A stretch of DNA of 64,000 nt from Pseudovibrio flavus (lineage in GTDB: Bacteria > Pseudomonadota > Alphaproteobacteria > Rhizobiales > Stappiaceae). Within the stretch, counting starts at the first letter, position 1. Each line of letters begins with the position of its first letter. Below are positions 45,029-52,773 of this stretch, piece after piece. The translations under genes were made by a program, and so were the position numbers. The notes beneath the pieces are model-generated. The model did not search any database and was not told the origin of the DNA. It was given only the letters and a program-made list of their open reading frames with translations. The stretch is taken from contig NZ_SMMA01000061.1 in NCBI RefSeq assembly GCF_009711345.1, positions 62,001-126,000 on the forward strand, read 5' to 3'.

Positions 45029-45043
45029 CCGACATAACGTCGG
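45029..45043. promoter_or_regulatory. Inverted repeat, candidate Lrp/AsnC operator
   Basis: CCGAC-ATAAC-GTCGG, a perfect 5-5-5 dyad, in the 123 bases between the fusion gene and the divergent Lrp-type regulator. A related looser element, CCGACCAAAGGACGG, lies at 45009-45023. Placement suits autoregulation and control of the fusion gene. Confidence 0.45.
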
Positions 45044-45084
45044 AACTAATAAGTATTTTACCGGCATAAAGTTTGGAGCGCTCA

Positions 45085-45516
45085 GTGGACCTCGACAGCA
45101 AAGATAGAGAGATAATTGGCATACTGGCGAAGGATGCCCGCATATCAATCAAAGCTCTGGCTGCAAAAATCGATCTGAGCCGCAGCGCCACAAGTGAAAG
45201 ACTTTCAAAACTAGAAAGAAGCGGCGTCATTCGAGGCTATCGCGCCGATATCGCCTCTCAAGACCCTGCCCTGATTTCGGCCTTCCTCCTAATTCGCCTT
45301 GAACGAACTCCCATGCATTCATTGCTGGATACGCTCGCTGCATTTCCGGCGGTTAAGCGGGTTAGCTCGGTCAGCGGAGAACTGGATCTTATCGTTGAGG
45401 TCGAAGCACAAACCATGGAAGCGCTGAACACCGTGCGAGATAGAATTGCAGTAAGCGGTGGTGTTTGCGACCTTACTACCTCAATCATTTTGAGAGATGA
45501 AATCCAACGCGCTTGA
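45085..45516 (+). CDS. Lrp/AsnC family transcriptional regulator
   Basis: About 143 residues. GTG at 45085 has GGAG six bases upstream; a TTG at 45073 is the alternative. Helix-turn-helix LDSKDREIIGILAKDARISIKALAAKIDLSRSATSERLSKLERSGVIRGY followed by a RAM domain (about 60-140) with VSSVSGELDLIVEVEA. Proteins of this family sense amino acids. Divergent from the fusion gene, so it likely controls use of an amino acid or amino-alcohol substrate of that enzyme. Confidence 0.9.
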   Translation: MDLDSKDREIIGILAKDARISIKALAAKIDLSRSATSERLSKLERSGVIRGYRADIASQDPALISAFLLIRLERTPMHSLLDTLAAFPAVKRVSSVSGELDLIVEVEAQTMEALNTVRDRIAVSGGVCDLTTSIILRDEIQRA

Positions 45517-45881
45517 CGGTTTGCGCCCTCTCTGCAAGGCCAAGTGAATGGGCTTATCAACGGTACGATTGAGGCTGGTAATATCTTTATTTAGACGATT
45601 GTAATCGCTCAATATTATTATGGAATAATATTACATTATGTAGGTATGGATGATTTGCAGCTATCTAAAATTTAGAGATCAACTTATCGATGGAACCACC
45701 CTCCCAATGACGAAATAACCGCCGCAAAGCCTATGCGGCTAGTTCCGACGATATCACCTGCCCTCACCTTGAAAGCCATGCAACGTCCTCGAAACGAAAA
45801 AGGGGCTCGCGGCATTTCTGCTCGCGAGCCCCTCGTCTATTCGAATTGTTTAGGTTCTAAGTTCAGGGAGAATGCCCCCTC
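45517..45881. other. Intergenic region between Lrp-type and NUP-type genes
   Basis: No convincing gene. It holds a perfect inverted repeat AATATTATT-ATGG-AATAATATT (45611-45632) in AT-rich DNA and, near its right end, the leftward terminator of the NUP-family gene. The two flanking genes converge on it. Function of the AT-rich repeat is unknown. Confidence 0.6.
45797..45832 (-). terminator. Rho-independent terminator of the NUP-family gene
   Basis: Ten-bp perfect stem GGGGCTCGCG / CGCGAGCCCC around an 11-base loop. On the minus strand it is followed by TTTTTCG. It ends the leftward transcript about 50 bases after the stop codon. Confidence 0.9.
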
Positions 45882-46886
45882 TTACTCACCCAACCCTTTG
45901 GAATACTTATCCCAGTTACCAATGATTTCCTGCGCGAATTTGTTACCAACGCGGAACGCATTTTCTTTTGCAGGAGGGAAGCCGCCGGAGTTTGCTTTCA
46001 AAGACTCGATCGCGGTCTGATTATCGTTCTGACGATCAAAATTGGAAGCGGTGCGTAGAACAGCGATACGCTCGAAATCAAGCTTACCTGCATCCGCAGC
46101 GCGGCGCAGTGCTGTAAGGGTCGCGTTGTCTTCCATCTGGCTGGTGCAGTAGTCGCCTTTGCCTTCAGTCAGCGTCGCAACGTGTCCAGCTACTTCTTCA
46201 GCCGTGATCTTGCCGTGCCAATAGGTATCAGTAGATGCGGTAGAGCAAACCATTACATTTGGCGCACCCTTTGCAGCATCCTGCGAATACGCAGCACGGT
46301 ACGCTTTTGCGATATCACTATCAGCCAGCTCTACGTCTTTGGTGGTTTCGTAAGCGAGCTTTACGAGCGCCGGGTTCAGCTTGAACACCTCGTTACCAGC
46401 GCCCCAAGTTGCCTTCTCACCCGGCCCTTTAGTGCCAAGACCGATGATCTGGCTGTTCCATTCTGCTGGCGCTTCGCGGTCATCAATACGGTGGAACAAA
46501 CCAACGTCCACAACGTAGTCAGCCCAAGTCGCAGCGCTCAAAGTGCCGTTGTTAGGATCGATGCCCGCAATACCGGCAATAAGGAAGTAAGTCTGGCTGA
46601 AGTCAAACTTATCAGAAAGCGTCAGCGCAAGAGTCGTACTCGCTGCATTTGCAAAACCCATTGTGGTTGTTGCCACGCAAAGGTCATCATTGCACGCAAC
46701 GTCTTTGTTAGACGCTGGCAGGCCCGGTACTTCAATCTTGTTGGAGAGGTCCAGATTGGTCAGCCATGGCTTCGTTTCACCATCAAACATAGTGATAACC
46801 ATAACTTTAGGCGCGACAGGTTGAGCCTGCGCAACAACTGGTAGAGCCAGTGTAGCCAAGCACAGAGCAAGTGATCGCAAGTTCAT
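45882..46886 (-). CDS. Purine nucleoside permease (NUP) family secreted protein
   Basis: A 334-residue protein with a signal peptide (MNLRSLALCLATLALPVVAQA|QPV). The mature part carries NUP family features: PKVMVITMFDGETKPWL, FLIAGIAGIDPNNGTLSAATWADYVVDVGLFHRID and MVCSTASTDTYWHG. The family is named from a fungal nucleoside permease, but the sequence is soluble and resembles nucleoside phosphorylase-like folds, so a periplasmic nucleoside-binding or hydrolysing role is as likely as transport. Single gene with its own terminator. Confidence 0.85.
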   Translation of the reverse strand: MNLRSLALCLATLALPVVAQAQPVAPKVMVITMFDGETKPWLTNLDLSNKIEVPGLPASNKDVACNDDLCVATTTMGFANAASTTLALTLSDKFDFSQTYFLIAGIAGIDPNNGTLSAATWADYVVDVGLFHRIDDREAPAEWNSQIIGLGTKGPGEKATWGAGNEVFKLNPALVKLAYETTKDVELADSDIAKAYRAAYSQDAAKGAPNVMVCSTASTDTYWHGKITAEEVAGHVATLTEGKGDYCTSQMEDNATLTALRRAADAGKLDFERIAVLRTASNFDRQNDNQTAIESLKANSGGFPPAKENAFRVGNKFAQEIIGNWDKYSKGLGE

Positions 46887-47249
46887 TTGAACTTTTTCCT
46901 TTTTGGGAAGGGACAGTTTGTCTAGAGCCTCCCATTAATGGAAGTGCAAAATGTATTCATTGAGCAAACTAGACTAGTCCACTGCTTTGCACAGGTATCT
47001 CAGTATCAAGATGTGCGCAGTTTTAAGAGCTGCAGTGGCGTATCAATCTCGCGAAAACGAGCTAATTGCGACCCTGCCCTTTCCAAATAGGAACTAACTC
47101 ATTGTTATTTATAACGAATATACAAAGTTAGCCACAGCATGCACCACTCGTGCGCGGGTATATTTCCACTTAACCATTAAACGTCAAAGTTTCGTCCAGA
47201 TGTGGGCCTAGCAATTTACGTGTTCGCACATAACAAAAGGAACAAGCGA
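46887..47249. other. Divergent intergenic region
   Basis: Promoter region for the leftward NUP-family gene and the rightward BOF-fold gene. No convincing ORF. A short perfect inverted repeat GTTAT-TT-ATAAC (47104-47115) is the only structure noticed. No recognisable riboswitch. Confidence 0.5.
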
Positions 47250-47600
47250 ATGAAAAAGCTCCTATCTGCTGCACTGGCACTTTCTTTGGTTTGCTCTAGT
47301 GGTCTGGCATACGCTGCAAGCCCAGCTCAGACAGGCACACACGCTGAAGCAACAGCAAAAGCTGCAACAGCTGAAAAAGATGGCGCTAAGGTGAAGCTCA
47401 AAGGGAACATCGACAAGAAACTGGGTGATGACAAATACCAGTTCTCAGATGACTCCGGCATCATCATCGTAGAAATTGACGAGGAACTCGCTGTGCCAGA
47501 TAAACTGGCCGCAGATACCCCTGTGTTGATCTTCGGTGAAATTGATCAGGACGCTCAGGGTAATATCATCGAAGTTGAAGCAATCGAATTCCTCAACTAA
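47250..47600 (+). CDS. YgiW/BOF-family periplasmic OB-fold protein
   Basis: A 116-residue protein. ATG at 47250 (AAAAGGAACAAG upstream) begins a signal peptide MKKLLSAALALSLVCSSGLAYA|AS. The mature domain VKLKGNIDKKLGDDKYQFSDDSGIIIVEIDEELAVPDKLAADTPVLIFGEIDQDAQGNIIEVEAIEF is the bacterial OB-fold (BOF) of YgiW/YdeI, small periplasmic proteins tied to stress and cationic peptide tolerance. Monocistronic, with a hairpin after the stop. Confidence 0.85.
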   Translation: MKKLLSAALALSLVCSSGLAYAASPAQTGTHAEATAKAATAEKDGAKVKLKGNIDKKLGDDKYQFSDDSGIIIVEIDEELAVPDKLAADTPVLIFGEIDQDAQGNIIEVEAIEFLN

Positions 47601-47618
47601 GATCAGAAATAACGCGAT

Positions 47619-47647
47619 GCACCTCCCCTTTCCTTTAGGAGAGGTGC
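47619..47647 (+). terminator. Stem-loop after the BOF-fold gene
   Basis: GCACCTC / GAGGTGC (7 bp) plus CC/GG after a mismatch, followed by TTCCCCT. It overlaps two alternative hairpins built from CTTTAGG (47633-47639), CCTAAAG (47652-47658) and CTTTAGG (about 47664-47670), so the region between these convergent genes can fold in more than one way. Confidence 0.55.
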
Positions 47648-47665
47648 TTCCCCTAAAGAAAAGCT

Positions 47666-48496
47666 TTAGGCCGTTTTGCCAGCTACAATCTCTGCCGCAC
47701 TTGCGCCGACGCGCACCTGCCCGCGCATGAACCTATAAAGCAGCGCACCAGTTAAGGCACCAGCTATAGGTGCTACAATAGGTACCCAGAGATAAAGCGA
47801 ACCTGCACCATCATAGAAAACCTGCGCACCCCAGCCGTTCAATGCCATAAATAGTTTGGGCCCGAAATCACGCGCGGGGTTCATTGCAAAGCCGGTCAGC
47901 GGGCCTGTTGCTGCGCCGATCACGGCTACCACTACGCCAATGAGAAGCGGTGCCAAAGCCCCCTTCGCGGCGCCATTGCGTTCATCTGTAATGGCGAGGA
48001 TCATACCCATCAAAATACAGGTAATCAGGAACTCGACAATAAAAGCGCCTGAAACACTAAGGCTTTTATGGGGGAAGGTTCCGAACAAAGCCGCACTTGC
48101 CATTGCTTCAGGGTTGCTCCGCACGACACCGTTCTGCAGTTCCCATTCAAGAAACAATCCTTGGTAAATGGCGTAGACAATGGCAGCGCCAAAAAGCGCG
48201 CCAAGCAGCTGAGATGCGATGTACGGTAACACCTTGTGACGCTGGAACCCGCCGAAAGTGAATAAGGCGATCGTAACAGCAGGGTTCAGGTGCGCGCCGG
48301 AAGTTCCCGAGGTCAAATAGATCGCAATCGTTACCGCCAGACCCCAGATCAGCGCTACTTCCCAGTGACTAAGCTGAACACCTGCAAGAAACGATGCGCA
48401 GAGTGCGCCAATACCCAGAAATAGGAACAGTGCCGTTCCAATAAACTCTGCAAGACAGGCTTGTGTTAGGTTTTTGAGTTTTTCTCGATTAGGCAC
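47666..48496 (-). CDS. glpF: Glycerol uptake facilitator (MIP family)
   Basis: A 276-residue six-helix channel. Both NPA boxes are present, GAHLNPAVT and GFAMNPARD. The Asp after the second NPA and the residues around it are typical of glyceroporins rather than water-selective aquaporins. Conducts glycerol and other small uncharged solutes across the inner membrane. No glpK or glpD is adjacent, so it is not in a glycerol operon here. Substrate preference is by motif only. Confidence 0.88.
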   Translation of the reverse strand: MPNREKLKNLTQACLAEFIGTALFLFLGIGALCASFLAGVQLSHWEVALIWGLAVTIAIYLTSGTSGAHLNPAVTIALFTFGGFQRHKVLPYIASQLLGALFGAAIVYAIYQGLFLEWELQNGVVRSNPEAMASAALFGTFPHKSLSVSGAFIVEFLITCILMGMILAITDERNGAAKGALAPLLIGVVVAVIGAATGPLTGFAMNPARDFGPKLFMALNGWGAQVFYDGAGSLYLWVPIVAPIAGALTGALLYRFMRGQVRVGASAAEIVAGKTA

Positions 48497-48752
48497 GACG
48501 ACAGCTTTCTAACTATCTTGTTATTTTTGGGCTGCTCCACCTGATCGCTTGGTAGCGAAAACGTTGTCAGCCATTTTGTGCCTGCTCATACCAAAACATG
48601 ACTTCTTTACAAGACTAATCTGTAACACTTCACCCAAAAACCTAGGTATATCAGTGTAATACATCAAACATATTCCGCTAAGGGAGATATGACAGATAGT
48701 ACCGGATATCACAGGTCGATAACCCTAAGAGTTAAAGAACCACCCTGTCACA

Positions 48753-49988
48753 TTATTGTTTGTCTGAGGTCTCTTCTTCTCGCGCAATGCGCAGTTCTCG
48801 CCTGTAGATCAGCATTGCAGCTGTAAGAAGCAAAATGCCCGCAAGAACATAAAACAGGGTGTGAAACGCTTCTGGTGGATGCTGTCCCGAAGCTGTGCGC
48901 GGATAAAGATCAATGACGAAACCGGAGAGCGCCTGTAACGCGAACATACCAAGCGAAAACGTAAGCGAGGATACTGCGAGCGTTCTAACAAGTTGTTCCG
49001 GCGCGACTGCGCTGCGCATTTCCGTTACCAGAACCATTGCCGGTGAAAGCACAAGCCCAAGGATCAGAAGAGCTGGGAAAATTAGAACCTCAGACACCTG
49101 GAAGTAGGCAATTGCGACAAGGAAAAAGGCCGCAACAATTGTAAAAACCGGAACCGTTCTTGTACCCAGATACTGGGCAATCTCAGCTGCAAATAATGAG
49201 CCGCCAGCATAGCCAATCGCCATGACACCAAGCGCTATACCCTGCTCATGGGTAGACATAGCGTATTCGCTGTGCAGCCACGGCGCTCCCCAAAGCGCAA
49301 GAATGGTTCCATTCACGCCAACGATCGTGGTGATCGCCAACATTCTGGAAAGAAGAAACCCGTTTAAAAGAAAGCGCCAGCCGTGCGCCTGTGCAACACT
49401 GTCGGCAGCAGGCTCCCTGCCCTTGGCACCAATCACGGCCAGAAATGTTGCAATAGCGCAAACCACAGCAAGGCTGAACATCGCGCCGCGCCAAGTAAGG
49501 GCCACCACTAATAGCGCAAGCGGGGCAGTCGCGAACAGCGCACCCAAACGGCCCACAAAACTCGTTTCACTAGAAAGGAAGCGGAACTTGTTGTCGGACG
49601 CACCAGACTGGAGCACATAAAGGCCAGCGGTGGAAAGCGGTCCTGAACCAACCCCCATCAAGAAGCGCGCAAGAAATAGCTCGGTCAAACTATCGGCCAT
49701 AGAAAAGGCGGCTGTTCCAAGAGCCATAAGCAGCCCGAAACATAGGAAGACAAACCTTGGCCCAAAACGACTTACCAGCGCAGCACCCGGCAGTAGCGAG
49801 AAACAAGCACCAAGCGAAAAAGCACTAGCCAGAGAGCCAATGGTTTTCGCATTCATAGAAAACTCCCGTTCAAGAGAAACGGCTATGAGCGCAGTGCTGT
49901 TTCGCAGAATTTGCGCGACAAATGGATCGAGAGCCAAAATCAGAACAAGAGCCTGAAGAGATAGAATTGCCTTGGTATCGCTTTTCAT
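48753..49988 (-). CDS. MFS transporter
   Basis: A 411-residue major facilitator protein with about 12 membrane segments. The loop 2-3 motif region is GAALVSRFGPRFVFLC and a drug-efflux-like stretch ARFLMGVGSGPLSTAGLYVLQSG follows in segment 4-5. The C-terminal tail is charged (RRELRIAREEETSDKQ). No neighbour hints at the substrate: glpF lies 256 bases downstream on the same strand with its own promoter space. Subfamily not assignable. Confidence 0.87.
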   Translation of the reverse strand: MKSDTKAILSLQALVLILALDPFVAQILRNSTALIAVSLEREFSMNAKTIGSLASAFSLGACFSLLPGAALVSRFGPRFVFLCFGLLMALGTAAFSMADSLTELFLARFLMGVGSGPLSTAGLYVLQSGASDNKFRFLSSETSFVGRLGALFATAPLALLVVALTWRGAMFSLAVVCAIATFLAVIGAKGREPAADSVAQAHGWRFLLNGFLLSRMLAITTIVGVNGTILALWGAPWLHSEYAMSTHEQGIALGVMAIGYAGGSLFAAEIAQYLGTRTVPVFTIVAAFFLVAIAYFQVSEVLIFPALLILGLVLSPAMVLVTEMRSAVAPEQLVRTLAVSSLTFSLGMFALQALSGFVIDLYPRTASGQHPPEAFHTLFYVLAGILLLTAAMLIYRRELRIAREEETSDKQ

Positions 49989-50064
49989 TACACATGCCAG
50001 TCATAGGAACCTTTGAAGACTAGCGGACGAACCATGAGGAATTATGTCCATTCTAGGTAGAAAA

Positions 50065-50123
50065 TGCGGGCACCCCCAAACATGGTAAAAGCAACGTGGT
50101 TCAAGTCCCGCGCCCGTACACCA
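50065..50123 (+). pseudogene. tRNA-like remnant ending in CCA
   Basis: TGCGGGC (50065-50071) can pair with GCCCGTA (50112-50118) as a 7-bp acceptor stem, and a T-loop-like GGTTCAAGTCC with CCCGC precedes the 3' half, followed by CACCA. The middle is only 40 bases, too short for D, anticodon and T arms together, and the 5' side of the T stem is degraded (CGTGG against CCCGC). It looks like a decayed tRNA or a duplicated tRNA 3' end such as integrases leave behind, but no integrase is in the window. Confidence 0.35.
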
Positions 50124-50258
50124 TTTCCATAAAATACCCTTCGATTTTTACCTCCAGACCTAACAGAACAACCATAGAAGCTGCCTAAACTCGCTCTGTT
50201 GCGCAAAAAAAGAAAATGGACCGCGCAACCATTTGACTGGTGTGAGGAGCGTTAGGAT

Positions 50259-51944
50259 ATGAGTTCGAAAAAGGAAGATGGCCTTCAATTTGAACCAACT
50301 CTGGAGCAGCTGGGTATCGTCAACTCCCAACCCGAGCAGTGTTTCGATACCATCACTAGCCTGACCTCACAGGTTCTCGGCGTTCCTGTTTCGCTCGTCT
50401 CTATTGTCCAGCCAGAAGAAGACAGACAATACTTCAAAAGCGCTCTGGGCTTGGGAGAGCCTTGGGCAAGCAGAAGACAAACGCCTCTATCCCATAGCTT
50501 TTGTAAGTTGGTTTGCGCCACAGATGAGCTACTTAATGTTTCAAACGCCCCTGAGGATGACCGTGTAAAGAACAATCTGGCAGTCTCAGAACTGGGTGTA
50601 GTGGCGTACCTTGGTGCTCCGATCCGCATTGGTCAAAGCTCTCCTATCGGCGCACTATGCGCTATCGATGGCAATATTCGGGAGTGGTCCAAAGCGGATG
50701 AAGATACACTGAAGACCCTTGCCCGCGCAGTCACAGATCAATTTACTCTGCGCCGATTACTGGCAACCTCAAACGATGAGCTAGACCAAGCCAAAAGCAG
50801 CCGCCTGACACACGATCAATTCATCGCCACCCTTTGTCATGAAATTCGCAATCCCTTGCAGGCAATCACAGGCTCTATGGAGATGCTGCGCAAAACACCG
50901 TTAGATCCTGAGCAAACGCGCTATGTAGACGTGACAATATCAAGTGCCCAGACGCTTCAGGGGCACGCTGATGATATTTTGGAAATCAAACGGGCAGACG
51001 AAGGGATCATCAAGCTACAAAAACACCCGTTTTCTTTCCAGTCTCTCCTGTCGGAAGTGCAGTTTAGCTGCGGCCATAATATGAAAGAAAACAACAACAT
51101 ATTTCATATCACCACGAAGTTGAATGCCCTTGATTATAACGGCGACAGACGGCGGATTTTCCAAATAATCTCCAACCTCGTGAACAACGCCTCCAAGTTT
51201 ACCAAGGACGGCAACGTGGAGCTGTCGATTACCTCCGAGAGCCTACGAGAAGGAGAAGATACCCTCGTAATTTCAGTGTCGGACAACGGCTGCGGTATCT
51301 CGCCAGAGCAATGTGAGCGGATATTCGAAAAATACTATGTGGGTGACGCCTCAAATACTGCTGCCCAGCCCAGCACAGGTATTGGTCTATCGGTTTGCAA
51401 ATCACTTATTGAGGCAATGAACGGCCAGATTGGCGTAAGTAGCGAACTCGGTAAGGGAACGAGCTTTGAGGTTCGTATCCCAATGGAACGCGCTGCACCG
51501 GAGCCTGCAAACCGTATCACGGTACCAGAACCTGAAATCGAATCTGGTCCCAACCTTCTAGCACTCGTCGCAGACGATAATGATCTCAATCGCCAACTCA
51601 CGAGCGCGATCTTGAAAACTGCTGGCTACACAGTAGACACCGCTGCCACAGGTCTAGAAGCACTCGGAAAGGCCGAGCAATCTGAATATGCGATCATCCT
51701 CACTGATATCGGAATGCCGGACCTAGACGGAATTGAGTTTACAAAACAGCTTCGCAGTTCCACCTCGCCAAGTGCCAACAGCCCAATCTGGGCTGTCACC
51801 GGTAACGTGATGGAGGAAAAGGCGAACGAGTATCTGGCTGCAGGCATGCAAGGCTATCTGCCTAAGCCAATCAACCTCGATAAGCTCAACACCCTTTTGA
51901 AATCACTGGGCACTAATCAGAGCCAACTGAAAAAGCACGGATGA
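50259..51944 (+). CDS. GAF-domain hybrid sensor histidine kinase
   Basis: A 561-residue cytoplasmic sensor with no membrane segment. Domains: GAF (about 20-170, PVSLVSIVQPEEDRQYFKSALGLGEPWASRRQTPLSHSFCKLV), HisKA with H-box FIATLCHEIRNPLQAI (His about 194), HATPase with NLVNNASKFTKDG, SDNGCGI and GIGLSVCKSLIEAMNGQIG, and a C-terminal receiver with phospho-acceptor Asp in ILTDIGMPDLDGIEF and Lys in YLPKPINLD. No Hpt or separate response regulator gene is adjacent, so the downstream partner is elsewhere. GAGGAGCG precedes the ATG. Confidence 0.92.
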   Translation: MSSKKEDGLQFEPTLEQLGIVNSQPEQCFDTITSLTSQVLGVPVSLVSIVQPEEDRQYFKSALGLGEPWASRRQTPLSHSFCKLVCATDELLNVSNAPEDDRVKNNLAVSELGVVAYLGAPIRIGQSSPIGALCAIDGNIREWSKADEDTLKTLARAVTDQFTLRRLLATSNDELDQAKSSRLTHDQFIATLCHEIRNPLQAITGSMEMLRKTPLDPEQTRYVDVTISSAQTLQGHADDILEIKRADEGIIKLQKHPFSFQSLLSEVQFSCGHNMKENNNIFHITTKLNALDYNGDRRRIFQIISNLVNNASKFTKDGNVELSITSESLREGEDTLVISVSDNGCGISPEQCERIFEKYYVGDASNTAAQPSTGIGLSVCKSLIEAMNGQIGVSSELGKGTSFEVRIPMERAAPEPANRITVPEPEIESGPNLLALVADDNDLNRQLTSAILKTAGYTVDTAATGLEALGKAEQSEYAIILTDIGMPDLDGIEFTKQLRSSTSPSANSPIWAVTGNVMEEKANEYLAAGMQGYLPKPINLDKLNTLLKSLGTNQSQLKKHG

Positions 51945-51966
51945 CCAACCGCGCTAAAGCGGTTGG
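51945..51966. terminator. Stem-loop between convergent genes
   Basis: Perfect stem CCAACCGC / GCGGTTGG with loop GCTAAA, beginning right after the kinase stop and overlapping the last codons of the convergent IclR gene. No U-run. Possibly a bidirectional terminator. Confidence 0.6.
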
Positions 51967-52637
51967 CGCCTCAGCTCTTCTGCCGCGGTTTCAACAAGCA
52001 TGACATAGCGCTCTTTCAAGCTCGGATCGAAGCGCGTCTTGGGTCCGGATATAGTGAGAGCACCTGCAAACTCTCCGCTCGGCGTAAACACCGGTGTCGC
52101 AATAGACGCGATATTCGGATTACGCACGCCGTCCATACACACGGTAAAGCGGGAGTTGAACAGCTCTCTTTGCTCGTCCGACACCGCTCCTCCTGAAAAC
52201 TGACGAAGCACTAAACCGGAAGCGCCGGTATCAAGGCTCATACGCACGCCTTCATCAACGCCATAGACTTCAAGCTCACTGCTGTTTTCGCGGTAAAGGC
52301 AAACGCGGTCGTTTCCTGCACGAACATAAAACGAAGCAGTCTCACCGGTATTGCGGACAAGCATCTTCAAAAACGGACGGATGTTTTTGCCTTGGTTGAA
52401 CTCGTCCCTGAAAACAAGACCCAACTGCCAAACACTGGCCCCCAGTGAAAACTGGCCGTCCAGATCTCTATTGAGAAAACCATAGAGCTGTAACGAACGG
52501 GTTAGCCGTAGCAATGTTGTTTTGTGAAGTTCGGTTTCGCGGGATAGTTCGGTAAGGGTCAATCTCGTCTTTCGCTTCGAAAAAGACTGGAGGACGGACA
52601 GCGCTCTTTCCACCGACTCATTACGTTGAGCAGGCAT
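51954..52637 (-). CDS. IclR family transcriptional regulator
   Basis: A 227-residue regulator: N-terminal winged helix (ESVERALSVLQSFSKRKTRLTLTELSRETELHKTTLLRLTRSLQLYGFL) and C-terminal IclR effector domain (about 75-225) with SLDTGASGLVLRQFSGG and the conserved ITGP-like TISGPKTRF near the end. IclR proteins bind small carboxylates. It is divergent from the tricarboxylate-type operon, which it very likely controls. GGAGAAAC precedes the ATG. Confidence 0.92.
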   Translation of the reverse strand: MPAQRNESVERALSVLQSFSKRKTRLTLTELSRETELHKTTLLRLTRSLQLYGFLNRDLDGQFSLGASVWQLGLVFRDEFNQGKNIRPFLKMLVRNTGETASFYVRAGNDRVCLYRENSSELEVYGVDEGVRMSLDTGASGLVLRQFSGGAVSDEQRELFNSRFTVCMDGVRNPNIASIATPVFTPSGEFAGALTISGPKTRFDPSLKERYVMLVETAAEELRRQPL

Positions 52638-52693
52638 TTGTTTCTCCTAGTGCAACTGACCCCACTTGAATATTGCTCCCAACGGATTTCCCT

Positions 52694-52732
52694 GTCTAGT
52701 ATTCACTTACGGATATACACGTATCACTAGAC
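52694..52732. promoter_or_regulatory. Candidate IclR operator
   Basis: Inverted arms GTCTAGT (52694-52700) and ACTAGAC (52726-52732), perfect over 7 bp with a 25-base spacer that itself contains TACG (52708-52711) and CGTA (52720-52723). It lies in the 136-base divergent region between the IclR gene and the aconitase-type gene. Confidence 0.5.
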
Positions 52733-52773
52733 CAAAGACTGAACAAAAGGTCTGGTGAAGGGGAATTTGGGAC

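Noticed and set aside
45733-46020. Small plus-strand frame over the NUP-gene terminator
   Set aside because: It runs through a strong terminator and the 3' end of a minus-strand gene, without a ribosome site.
50065-50123. A functional tRNA or a tmRNA acceptor piece
   Set aside because: Too short for a tRNA with an anticodon arm, T stem degraded, and the 5' end does not start with the GGGG usual for ssrA.
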